A DNA stretch of 64,000 bases from Bactericera cockerelli. Lineage: Eukaryota; Arthropoda; Insecta; Hemiptera; Triozidae. A model generated the notes under the pieces. It did not search any database. It was not told the DNA's origin and saw only the letters and a program-made list of their open reading frames with translations. Where the stretch lies: assembly GCA_024516035.1 (NCBI GenBank), contig CM044957.1, positions 21,864,570-21,928,569 of the forward strand, read 5' to 3'. Below, piece after piece: positions 13,901 to 20,659 of this stretch (within the stretch, counting starts at the first letter, position 1; every line of letters begins with the position of its first letter). The translations under genes and the position numbers were made by a program.

Positions 13901-16900
13901 GGTAGACGGGAGTGAATGATGGCCTTGATCCGCTCAAGGAAGGGGCTTGTCGTCGGTTCCATCACTAGAGCACCCAGGGTCGTCACCTGCGAAGGAATGA
14001 GAAAGGACAGCGATGAATATCCAGTAGAGCAATCCTTAGCCTTATATGGACCTGCGGAAAGCCGCAGGTTTGGCGGTGAGTCGACGTTTGGCCGACCGAG
14101 AGCCGACATGTGGCCGTTTATGGACCGACATGAGGACATCTATGGCCTGACATGTGGCCGACACTTGGCCGCCGGGGAGCCGACATTAGGCCGTCGGAGA
14201 GCCGACATTTGGCCGTTGGAGAGCCGACATTTGGCCGTCCGTGAGCCGAACTTTGGAAATGGGGGGGCCGCCCCGACACATGGCCATCTGGGGCCGATGC
14301 GAGGAATTATGGCCGAGTCCCAGAGAACTGACATATGGCCATCGGGGGCCGATATGTGGAAAATTGTAAGCGGGCAAAAGGATCATTGTGCCCGCTTACA
14401 ATTGTGGCCACAGGGACCGACGAGAGTCCTAGAAGCTGAAATAAAGCCCATAGAGGACCGAGGGACCAAAATAACACGAGGTAGGGTAGATAGGCCATAA
14501 GACCCAAAGAGGGACCACACGGTCAGGACCAACTATCCAGGATGGAGTAGTGGACACCAGAGGGAAAATGCCCCAAAACATTATAAAACACAAGGGAGAC
14601 AAAGCATTATTATGTCCTCCCAGTCTGGAGTACAGAACTTACCCTGTACCAAGATGGCGATGACGTTTTGCACTGAAGGAGGAAGTCGAAACTTGAACTT
14701 CGAACTGAACCTTGTGAAAATCTTGCAGAAGAAATTAAAGACACTTCTTAGACAATCTTAGTCAAACTATTGAAAAATTAAATAAAAATAGGGGATTTCC
14801 AAAAATTGCAAAAATCAACAATTTTAAAAAGCAAAATTTGAACAGGTTCAGACAGATTCAAAGGAACAGAATACACTGAGGCAAGTACCAGCTTGAGCTT
14901 TCAGGCAGGTCTATTTTGCTCGATTGGACAAGTTCAATTTTGTCCCTGGCTCCTGTAATCCCCTATGGGGTTGTCAAACACCTTGGGAAGTAGGTGCTCG
15001 GGTAGGTCAGACAGAGGAAGGGGGGACAGTGTATCTCTCATGGTGGGTCAAGCTGCAGCGCTGACCTAAAATTTTAATTTCAATTTTCTTTTGGATATTT
15101 TGTTTTGTTATAGAGCAAAAGGGAGAACCAATGAGAGAACAATAGACGTGTACCAACAGAAGGAAAAAAAAAACATTTTTTTTTTTTTCATCTTAATTTT
15201 TAATGTTTAATTTTGTTAGTTTCATACTTTCACAAATAAAAGACAAAGGATTATTGTCTAATGGAATTTGATGCATAAATGAATTTTTTGTTAGAGGAAT
15301 TTTGTGGTTAGATAGGGTTAGGTAAAGTTAACAAGGTGAGATTGCACGATAGATCACTGACTTCAGTTTGTTGGGTAGGATGGTTGGGTGAGGGGCTTAG
15401 GTTAGGTTGAAATTAGTGCAGTTGGTTAGGCCAGGTCATGCAGTGACCCGGTCTAACCCTGTGCTAATTTCAACCTAACCTAAGCCTCTCACCCAAGCTA
15501 TGCTAGCCAGCTAACAAAACACAACATTTGGACTGACAGAAATCATTTATGAAAATTTCTCTTAGTTACTTTTTCTTAAAATATTTGTGGTTGTCTAACC
15601 TGCATTTTTTCCTTTTTCCGCTACATTCGTTTTTGAATTTCTCTTTCTCCTCTGATTCTTTGTTTTTGTGTTCAGTTGTTTCTTTTCACTTTTACAGTTA
15701 TCAAAAGATTAGTAAATTGCAATTTTTCATTTCTATGGAATGCATGCAAGTAATAATTTTCAATTCCAATTACTGTGATTTCTTGGTTCAAATTTTGGAT
15801 TAATTGGCAATGTAAGTATTGTGTGAGGGTCTCATAAAAATCTGTCAAAAAACACCTGTTTGGCAAGATCACAATGTACCCGAAAATTTGCTGGCTTGGG
15901 TGGCAGGTTTTAGGTTAGGTTTGGCAGAGTGAAAAAGGAGTGAAAATTAGCACAAGGTAATAATAATTTTAAAAAACCCCCAAGCCCAACTTACAAATAA
16001 TAGTATTGTATTAAATATAATAGGAAATTTTAGGATTTCTGTTGTATGAATAGTATTTTTAAGTCAATATGAGGTAATTTTATTAGAAAAAACCCAATGT
16101 CTCATTACTTGAATAGTTACCCAAAATAGCACCATTAAATATTATAATCCATGGATTTCTTCAGGAGCATTGACTAAAATCTAGAGAGAAATGCTGTGAA
16201 AGCCACCTTCCTGCCCTCCAGCAGGTTGCCAAGATGACAAAGGGTACCATATGTTTGTGTTGAAATACCAATGAAGATGAAAATGAGAACCGAGATGAAA
16301 GAGAGATAATTTATATAATATGAACAATTTGGATTTTATAGACAGAATATGGAGAAGTATAATTATGTAGATATGAAATTAGATGCCATAAATATGGTTA
16401 CGGAGTATCTGTATGGAGGCTCGTATAACTGATTGAGATATATTTTTGAGGCATGATTCAGGGATGTTGAATTCCGTAGAGAAACTTTTAACCTGAGATG
16501 TAATGGTTCCCCTTGCTCCTATCAATAGTCCTCGAACATCAATATCTATTAAATCATATTTTTCCTTGTAGTATGGAACTGTGGGAACATATATATTTCT
16601 CTTCTCCTCATTTACTTCTTCAGGTTGGTTTGGATTACTTTCAAATCTAATAGTTGGGTCTATGATTGTAGCCTTCTTCTCTTTTCTATTGATGGCTATA
16701 ATATCAATTCTGCGTGAAGATCCATCTGTTGCAATGCCCGTCACCTCATGGACTTCATATTGCTTTTTGAGTTCATTAGCAATCAAGGATTGAACAGCAT
16801 TATGTCGGTTGATACGGGTGAGATGACCGAAGGGACATGATCCTAATACATGGGCCAGTGTTTCTATTGGTTTATTCTTGCCTTGACATCGGCTGCACTG

Positions 16901-19900
16901 GTTACCATCTTGGGAACGTCCTGGTATTGCTCTCACAGCAGCTGTGTTTGTTGACATTTTTACTAGCTCTGTAAATTCGCTGTTTGTCAAACCTTCCTTT
17001 GTTGTTAGCCATTTGTTGTGTGACTTCACTTCTCCAAAGAGACAAACTCCAAGCCCCTTTGATTTCAGTTCGCTCCAGGATTGGAACTCTTGAAGGCGCA
17101 GATTTTCCCTGATCTTCTTTGTATTCAGTTCATCTACATTTGTAATTCTCAAGGTGGTCAAACATCTGGAAATCTCAAGGTCTAAGTTTTTGATTTTTTT
17201 AATAATATTTCCTTGCTTCTGTAGGTTTGAGAACAAATTTAGACGTTGGATGAGTATTTCCCAGGAAAATCTGAATACATTGAGACCTCTCATGTTTTTA
17301 TCAGAGTACAAAGCAGAATCAGGTACATCTTTAGGGATCTCAAGAATTTGCTTCACTGCAGAGCGGACCATTTTATCTAGGTCTTCAACAAAAGGTACAG
17401 TCCACCTATCAATTGGGGTATGTTGCAGTTTGAAGGTCAACATTGGCCAGACATAGGTATTGAGTATGTTCATCTTCTGTTCAGCTTTGAGGTAAGGTGA
17501 CGTGACAATCTTATTGATCTTTTCATTGAGATTTGACATTGTTGAATCTTTGTCTAAAATAATCTGGTCAGTCAGAGTTGTTCCCAAGTATTTTATGGTA
17601 TTTGTATTACTAGCTGGTGTGACGGTTATACCACTTAGATTGAATTCCGTAGTATTTAGGATACCTTTTTTAATGACTATACATTGGGTCTTGGTAGGAT
17701 TTAGTTGCATGCCCAACTCAGTAAGACGAGACTCTATTAGCTTGTACATGGTTTCTGCTGCATCGGTTGATTTACAAAGAATACACAAATCATCTGCAAA
17801 GGCTTGAGCTAACATCTGCACCCCATCAACAATTTTGACACCAAGATTTTTAATAATTCCATCTTCAGTAATTTCATCTATTATATGGTTTGTTGCAATG
17901 TTGTAGAGGAGCGGAGATAACGGGGCACCTTGCATCAGACCCTGTTTTATTTCAATTGATGTGGATTTGTTGTTTCCTACCTCAAGAACAATTTTATTGT
18001 GAGTTTGGCAGTCCATCACAATATTTTTTAAAATATCAGGAGTATTGGTTAAATCAAGAGCTTTCTTAACCTGACTGTGACCAACATTATTGTAAGCCTG
18101 GTTTATATCTAGAAAGATGCATACAAGGTCAGATTTTTCTTGTTTAGCTGTTTCCAATGCTTTTTCAACAATTGCTAAATTAATAGAGCATCCAGGTTTA
18201 GATATGAAGCCTCTTTGATTAGGATTGATGACCACATAATCTCTTAGTCTTTTTTCCATGATTATTTCAAATCCTCGTCTCAAGATTGGTAGGATGGTGA
18301 TTGGCCGCCAGTTTTTTATTTCCTCCGTTTGACCCCCCTTGTCAATTAATACAGTCCTAGCATTTTTCAAACAAGGAACAATCTTACCAATGGCCATCAT
18401 TCTGTTAAAGATTTGGTGTAGAATGTGGTTAACTCCTTTTATTCTAACTGCTCTAGTTAGTACACCATCGGGGCCAGCAGAGGAGTCCATATTTAGAGAT
18501 TTGATCATATTGTCAATTTCTTCAATAGAAATGGTGTCCATATCTTCATTAGAACCAGTAGGACACTGAGGGGTACGGGAGTCAGTATGAGGATTTGATT
18601 TTCCAAGAGTCGATTTAAAGTGGTCTGTTAAAGTCTCCATTTGAATGGGGCAAGCTCTGGATTTTTCATCAACAACTTTTCTGACTGCTTTCTTCCTGCA
18701 ATTGTAATACTGGAACTGTACTGATTCATAGATATAAGCTTCTCTTCTTTTTTCTCTGTCTCTTTTAGTTTTTCTTTGAGGGTTGGATGTGTCCTTGAAG
18801 TTAGAGTTTTGAGAGGCAACATTTTTCTTCTTTTTTCTTATTTCAAAATATTTGACTGCAGGATGTTTGGGACCTGGTAACTTAAAAATAGCATTTTTTA
18901 AGAAAATCTGAAATTTGTCAACTTGTTCATTAACTTCATCAGGATCCATACTAACCCAATTTTTCTTTGACCACTCGGATATACCTTTTTCAATTTCTGT
19001 TTTATCTGAATCACTTTTATCTTGCTCGGAGCTAGAAACATTGTTTGATTTTTTAGAGTATTTATTTGCCAATCTTTGTCTATATTCTTCAGGATGAGCT
19101 GCAGATATGTGTTTGTTGACATGTTTGTATAATTTACCACAGTAAACACAAGCAGTTTGCACTTGATCATCTGTAACTGATTTAATTACTGATTCACGAG
19201 GAAGAATACTATCCAATATCTCTTGACTGGAATCAATTACTGTGATATTTGGGTTGTTACTCACAATTCTTGTATCATTTGAATTATCAATTGTAATGCT
19301 TGGAATTTCTGGGTTGTTTTCTAGATTAAGATTATCAAGGCAACTATTTGTCACAGGTGTTACATCATTTTCTAATTGATTAGTATTGTATACAATTACT
19401 GATGATAAAGAAGAATCTATACTGTGATTACCATTAGAGACAGTGGAGAGGTGACGGACTGATTGATCTGGTATCATTTCATCTTGGGAGGTAGTTTCTA
19501 GTTGTGTAAATAGTGTATTGTTAACTGTGGACTCTATGAGGTCAATTGAATATCTATTATCTTCATTTGTAGGAAATGATTTACTGGGACTGATGGCTTC
19601 AGAAGCTTGGAGATTATCAGTAATTGTGCCATATTGGTTTTCTGTAAAGCTAGATTGATGGTATTGTTCTTCATTTGAACCTTCTTTTGTGTTAGTTTCC
19701 ATTGTATTGAAGGCTATTACCTGGGTTGGGGTAGCACTTATTTTTAGCTCAGGTGCTTCATTGACTGTTGGTAACCTTTTGATAACACTTTTCTTGTTAG
19801 TGTTGAGTATACACTCCTGTAGTCTTGCAGGAACTTTCCGCACCCTCTTGTCTGAGTTTCCTTCCTCCTCTAGCATAGTAGTTACTGGTAGATGGTCCAG

Positions 19901-20508
19901 TATATTAAAAATCAATCATTATTATACATCCCCGACCCCCACAATTTTGATGCCCCACCCTCATTAGTACACACGATCGATATAAGCTAGCTACATTTTA
20001 AATAAAAGACGGATTTAGAATACTTGAGAGGACATTAGGATGCGACCAAAGAGCTTCAGAGAGTCTATAACGCCATATTGAGTTCAATAGGCCACGAGGT
20101 CACAGCTTACCCTGATGCTTTCTGTCAAAAGACCCAGAAAAAAACCAAATATCGATGCACTCGCGATACACCTATAAAAAACTACTACTTTAGCTATGAA
20201 AAATAATCCGAACTTCCCTAAATAACGCCCTAATTAATATATAACCGAGACCGAAATTAAACTTTTCAGCCCCATAGAAAAACCAGCAAGCTCAGATCAA
20301 TAATTACATGTTTTGAACTAAGCAAGAGGAGTAAGATGCTCACCAACAAATTATGACCCCTGATATCTCTCCATTTATCCACAGGTTCTGCATAGGCTGT
20401 AACATTTTCACTATTTTTGAAAAATTCTAGGAATGTTGTCTTTCCACTTCCAATGTTTCCTTCAACAAACACAGTGAAATGCTTTTTGCTGCCCAAAGCT
20501 GAAGCCAT
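467..20508 (-). CDS. dNK: deoxyribonucleoside kinase (dNK/TK2 family), 5' part, four exons
   Basis: The gene phosphorylates deoxyribonucleosides in the nucleotide salvage pathway. The coding exons, in transcript order, are 20508-20344, 10238-10105, 1313-1195 and 621-467, with junction phases 0, 2 and 1, all consistent. The first exon carries the P-loop GNIGSGKTT and the sugar/base-site stretch EPVDKWR. The second has LMYENAPRW and ends in ERSIHSAR, the family's catalytic/arginine motif. The third holds DSWYEF. The fourth has [18 protein letters not shown], the LID region, followed by [10 protein letters not shown]. These motifs occur in the order known for insect dNK and vertebrate TK2/dCK. 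The last exon either ends at a GTAAAC donor (position 466) or reads on to a stop at 425; the C-terminal strand of the fold is missing, so a further exon beyond the window is likely. Introns 1 and 2 (10.1 and 8.8 kb) are filled by transposons. Confidence 0.93.
645..956 (-). pseudogene. LINE reverse transcriptase C-terminal fragment
   Basis: The translation contains [28 protein letters not shown] and [16 protein letters not shown]. This parallels the C-terminus of the plus-strand jockey-like LINE at 5770-6000 ([26 protein letters not shown]), so it is a decayed relative. It sits in dNK intron 3 in the same orientation as dNK. Confidence 0.75.
940..1050 (+). repeat. SINE family D tail fragment
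   Basis: The segment from CCTCCCATTTGGGATTTTTA through TTAAATAAGGTGATATTATT matches the tail of the SINE at 55690-55880 almost base for base. The tRNA-like head is missing. It ends in a TTA-rich microsatellite. Confidence 0.75.
1195..1313 (-). CDS. dNK: dNK exon 3
   Basis: The acceptor is CATCAG|G and the donor ATTA|GTAAGTTG. It encodes [20 protein letters not shown] then [12 protein letters not shown], the conserved segment between the ERS motif and the LID region. Phases match exons 2 and 4. Confidence 0.93.
1380..2272. mobile_element. palindromic non-autonomous DNA element (CAGGGTC ends, TA flanks)
   Basis: Two arms of roughly 400 bp are inverted copies of each other around a short centre near 1800-1860. 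The left end is TA|CAGGGTCTTCATAAAATCTC and the right end reads as its complement, GAAGACCCTG|TA. No coding capacity is visible. TA flanks and a near-complete palindrome suggest a Tc1/mariner-type MITE or foldback element; the autonomous partner is unknown. A single related arm lies at 61200-61570. Confidence 0.85.
2329..2450. repeat. compound microsatellite (TC)n-(CTCA)n-(CA)n
   Basis: A run of TC from about 2336 to 2372 grades into CACT and then CA repeats. Apparent ORFs here are only repeat translation. Confidence 0.95.
2529..3645. repeat. composite of ACAGGGTGG-type interspersed repeats with an inner foldback
   Basis: Several ACAGGGTG ends occur at about 2529, 2654, 2788, 2921, 3075, 3483 and 3611. 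Segments 3075-3240 and 3475-3645 are inverted copies. The same order of modules recurs in inverted orientation at 30610-31690, including the stretch around TAGGGTACATGTCC (2599 here; complement-oriented partner near 31613). No protein domain is recognisable. It is most likely a degenerate TA-inserting DNA element family. Confidence 0.7.
3700..3895 (-). repeat. tRNA-derived SINE, family A (inverted copy)
   Basis: Read on the minus strand, the head CACCGTGGCAGAGTGAGTTA, the B box GGTTCGATCCC and the body matching 160-230 are all present, with a few substitutions relative to the copy at 85-280. Confidence 0.8.
4008..4072. repeat. short hairpin-forming repeat
   Basis: AGGGCGGAATTAATAG at the left is mirrored by CTATTAATTCCGCCCT at the right. 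The loop holds GTAATACCTCTGTGGTGC. Parts of the same sequence recur at 36050-36092 (complement) and 45188-45220. Confidence 0.7.
4080..4500 (+). pseudogene. LINE reverse transcriptase 3' fragment with A-rich tail
   Basis: One frame reads [20 protein letters not shown], the conserved thumb motif of non-LTR reverse transcriptases. The frame then decays. The stretch ends with an A-rich tail (AATAAAAAAATAATAAAAA) near 4480-4500, just before the next LINE. The 3' part (about 4300-4360) is shared with the palindrome at 40650-40880. Confidence 0.65.
4507..6351 (+). mobile_element. 5'-truncated jockey-like LINE
   Basis: It contains a reverse transcriptase without the upstream endonuclease, followed by a 3' untranslated region that ends in a (TTA)n tail at about 6329-6351. 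Truncation at the 5' end is typical of incomplete target-primed reverse transcription. It lies in dNK intron 2, opposite to the gene. Confidence 0.85.
4515..6000 (+). pseudogene. jockey-like LINE reverse transcriptase, frameshifted
   Basis: The first frame (4515-5789, 424 codons) covers the reverse transcriptase fingers and palm: [14 protein letters not shown], the [10 protein letters not shown] box with the first catalytic Asp, [13 protein letters not shown], and the FADDVKIY active-site box. Near 5740-5790 the reading frame shifts by +1. The thumb/C-terminal part then continues to the stop at 6000 ([34 protein letters not shown]). The N-terminal endonuclease is absent. The element is therefore dead but fairly young, with a single frameshift. 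It could equally be called CR1/jockey superfamily; I cannot place the clade without a tree. Confidence 0.85.
6360..7797 (-). pseudogene. restriction-like-endonuclease LINE (R2/R4/Dong group) C-terminal remnant
   Basis: Two minus-strand frames, 7769-6972 and 6841-6527, separated by a frameshift and short gap, encode the post-RT region of a LINE. The first includes [35 protein letters not shown] and [16 protein letters not shown], then a CCHC-like knuckle [18 protein letters not shown]. The second reads [20 protein letters not shown] and [16 protein letters not shown], the PD-(D/E)XK-type nuclease. The reverse transcriptase core upstream is missing (5' truncation near 7797). The family is distinct from the intact R2-like element at 16379-19915. 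Confidence 0.8.
7898..9732. mobile_element. palindromic DNA element with CAGGGTGTCCCG ends and TA flanks
   Basis: The left arm 7898-8281 and right arm 9351-9732 are inverted copies; CAGGGTGTCCCGTATACAGA at the left equals the complement of the right end, and both ends abut TA. The ~1.07-kb centre holds a SINE-A tail fragment (about 8540-8650) and a LINE-H 3' end (8781-9170). No transposase frame is visible. A single related arm occurs at 44698-45160. Confidence 0.85.
8781..9170 (-). mobile_element. LINE 3' end (family H) inside the palindromic element
   Basis: On the minus strand it carries GGTGGAAGAGAAAGCCACAA, GCTTTAAACCTCGCCC and then a downstream AATAAAG near the (TTA)-rich end. These parallel the copies at 9735-9850 and 10441-10930. 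The stem of its hairpin differs by paired substitutions. Confidence 0.6.
10105..10238 (-). CDS. dNK: dNK exon 2
   Basis: The acceptor is CTTTTTAG|GCATTG and the donor GCAAG|GTTTGTAAG. It encodes [19 protein letters not shown] and then [11 protein letters not shown]. The 134-nt length ends in phase 2, which exon 3 completes. Confidence 0.94.
10441..10930 (+). mobile_element. LINE 3' end (family H): ORF C-terminus, 3' UTR, poly(A)
   Basis: 10441-10547 encodes [20 protein letters not shown] to the stop, the usual C-terminal signature of CR1/jockey-type LINE ORFs (NAVRLWN.LP). The 3' UTR has pyrimidine-rich runs and the hairpin ATTGCC-ACA-GGCAAT at about 10757-10771. AATAAAGC is followed by a poly(A) tract at 10900-10930. 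The copy is severely 5'-truncated. Confidence 0.8.
10948..11125. repeat. CAGGGTG-type repeat fragments
   Basis: AGGGTGTCCCACGAG at 10952 and GCAGGGTGTAACAGAAGTAG at 11053, with a following CAAGGTGTCGTTAACTTTC, resemble modules at 2654-2720. The DIRS-like element begins immediately after, so it may have landed in this repeat. Confidence 0.5.
11659..11868 (-). pseudogene. tyrosine recombinase C-terminal remnant of the DIRS-like element
   Basis: The translation has [40 protein letters not shown]. In DIRS-type recombinases the end of the catalytic domain reads H..R.. then ..L..A.W...STF..FY. Here the second Arg and the terminal Tyr can be aligned, but the conserved His position is Gly and the upstream half of the enzyme is missing. 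Assignment rests on this short motif and on gene order. Confidence 0.55.
12082..13187 (-). pseudogene. DIRS-like reverse transcriptase/RNase H, frameshifted
   Basis: Minus-strand frames overlap in series (13187-12702, 12801-12472, 12607-12140, 12402-12082), implying at least three frameshifts. Visible motifs are [20 protein letters not shown], then [17 protein letters not shown] (active-site YLDD) and [16 protein letters not shown]. After these come [19 protein letters not shown] and the RNase H start [16 protein letters not shown]. The first catalytic Asp motif expected upstream is missing, because the 5' part fuses gag-like sequence ([20 protein letters not shown]) directly to the LPFG box. 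That points to an internal deletion. Confidence 0.75.
13405..14139 (-). pseudogene. gag-like ORF of the DIRS-like element
   Basis: A 244-codon frame without recognisable zinc knuckle. Its first ~30 residues are translated from the GAGCCGACATTTGGCCGT-type tandem repeats, so the true start is uncertain. Residues such as [20 protein letters not shown] and a C-terminal coiled-like stretch [16 protein letters not shown] are of the kind found in DIRS gag proteins. Identification comes mostly from position upstream of the reverse transcriptase. Confidence 0.5.
14080..14350. repeat. degenerate ~18-bp tandem repeat in the DIRS-like element
   Basis: Variants of GAGCCGACATTTGGCCGT occur about a dozen times. 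They lie between the gag-like ORF and the right terminal repeat, in the element's 5' leader. Confidence 0.8.
15076..16378. other. dNK intron 1 spacer between DIRS-like and R2-like elements
   Basis: No gene is seen. A hairpin of about 115 bp lies at 15383-15497 (GCTTAGGTTAGGTTGAAATT mirrored by AATTTCAACCTAACCTAAGC). The part nearest 16378 may be the 3' UTR of the R2-like LINE, but no poly(A) or tail fixes its end. Confidence 0.5.
16379..19915 (-). CDS. R2-like LINE polyprotein: zinc finger, reverse transcriptase, restriction-like endonuclease
   Basis: A single uninterrupted 1178-codon frame. The N-terminal third is Ser/Asn/Thr-rich and ends in a C2H2 finger ([19 protein letters not shown], near residue 256). 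The reverse transcriptase follows: [42 protein letters not shown] with the first catalytic Asp, [14 protein letters not shown], and FADDLCIL at the active site. Next come a CCHC-type knuckle [20 protein letters not shown] and a PD-(D/E)XK-type endonuclease ([20 protein letters not shown]). This order is that of R2/NeSL-type LINEs, which encode one ORF and nick DNA with the C-terminal nuclease. No frame damage suggests recent activity. It lies in dNK intron 1, not in ribosomal DNA. Clade (R2, NeSL or related) is unsettled. Confidence 0.88.
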   Translation of the reverse strand: MIFNILDHLPVTTMLEEEGNSDKRVRKVPARLQECILNTNKKSVIKRLPTVNEAPELKISATPTQVIAFNTMETNTKEGSNEEQYHQSSFTENQYGTITDNLQASEAISPSKSFPTNEDNRYSIDLIESTVNNTLFTQLETTSQDEMIPDQSVRHLSTVSNGNHSIDSSLSSVIVYNTNQLENDVTPVTNSCLDNLNLENNPEIPSITIDNSNDTRIVSNNPNITVIDSSQEILDSILPRESVIKSVTDDQVQTACVYCGKLYKHVNKHISAAHPEEYRQRLANKYSKKSNNVSSSEQDKSDSDKTEIEKGISEWSKKNWVSMDPDEVNEQVDKFQIFLKNAIFKLPGPKHPAVKYFEIRKKKKNVASQNSNFKDTSNPQRKTKRDREKRREAYIYESVQFQYYNCRKKAVRKVVDEKSRACPIQMETLTDHFKSTLGKSNPHTDSRTPQCPTGSNEDMDTISIEEIDNMIKSLNMDSSAGPDGVLTRAVRIKGVNHILHQIFNRMMAIGKIVPCLKNARTVLIDKGGQTEEIKNWRPITILPILRRGFEIIMEKRLRDYVVINPNQRGFISKPGCSINLAIVEKALETAKQEKSDLVCIFLDINQAYNNVGHSQVKKALDLTNTPDILKNIVMDCQTHNKIVLEVGNNKSTSIEIKQGLMQGAPLSPLLYNIATNHIIDEITEDGIIKNLGVKIVDGVQMLAQAFADDLCILCKSTDAAETMYKLIESRLTELGMQLNPTKTQCIVIKKGILNTTEFNLSGITVTPASNTNTIKYLGTTLTDQIILDKDSTMSNLNEKINKIVTSPYLKAEQKMNILNTYVWPMLTFKLQHTPIDRWTVPFVEDLDKMVRSAVKQILEIPKDVPDSALYSDKNMRGLNVFRFSWEILIQRLNLFSNLQKQGNIIKKIKNLDLEISRCLTTLRITNVDELNTKKIRENLRLQEFQSWSELKSKGLGVCLFGEVKSHNKWLTTKEGLTNSEFTELVKMSTNTAAVRAIPGRSQDGNQCSRCQGKNKPIETLAHVLGSCPFGHLTRINRHNAVQSLIANELKKQYEVHEVTGIATDGSSRRIDIIAINRKEKKATIIDPTIRFESNPNQPEEVNEEKRNIYVPTVPYYKEKYDLIDIDVRGLLIGARGTITSQVKSFSTEFNIPESCLKNISQSVIRASIQILRNHIYGI
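19916..20343. other. dNK intron 1, 5' end, and possible LINE 5' leader
   Basis: Contains the probable 5' untranslated region of the R2-like LINE (extent unknown) and the dNK donor CATAATTTGTTG|GTGAGC at its right edge. I see no other gene. Confidence 0.4.
20344..20508 (-). CDS. dNK: dNK exon 1 (P-loop exon), cytosolic start
   Basis: Starting at Met 20508 it encodes [20 protein letters not shown] and continues through [10 protein letters not shown] and [15 protein letters not shown] to the donor. The frame is also open upstream to a Met at 20658. That adds 50 residues without Asp or Glu, a possible mitochondrial presequence. Confidence 0.93.
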
Positions 20509-20658
20509 TTTCCTTAATGCATAAAACTGGTGATTATTTTGACAAGAACACAAAAAGCAAATGGGTACTGACAGCAATACACTATTGTATAAATTTTTCA
20601 GAGATAACCAACGACTTGTTAGTTTGAAAAGTTGGATTTGACTAACCGCTTGAAACAT
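20509..20658 (-). CDS. dNK: dNK alternative N-terminal extension (possible mitochondrial presequence)
   Basis: In frame with exon 1 and without stops, it encodes 50 residues (MFQAVSQIQLFKLTSRWLSL at the start, FYALRK at the end). There are five Lys/Arg and no acidic residue, with hydrophobic and hydroxylated residues interspersed. This is the composition of a mitochondrial targeting peptide. Insect dNK is usually described as beginning near the internal Met, so this could also be untranslated leader. Confidence 0.45.
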
Positions 20659-20659
20659 T

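Larger units (their letters stand above)
11126..15075 (-). mobile_element. DIRS-like tyrosine-recombinase retrotransposon, degenerate
   Basis: About 200 bp at 11180-11345 is inverted at 14875-15060 (GCTCAAGCTGGTACTTGCCT on the left, complement on the right). A further short inverted pair, 11126-11180 versus 11371-11427, and a junction copy at 11427-11475 that mirrors the right end recall the inverted terminal repeats and internal complementary region of DIRS elements. Minus-strand coding in order is a gag-like ORF, a reverse transcriptase/RNase H and a recombinase C-terminus. At 3.95 kb it is shorter than complete DIRS elements and carries internal deletions and frameshifts. It sits in dNK intron 1, same strand. 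Confidence 0.75.

Noticed and set aside
15395..15500. Telomeric TTAGG repeats
   Set aside because: Only two units (TTAGGTTAGG) occur, on each arm of a short hairpin; there is no array.
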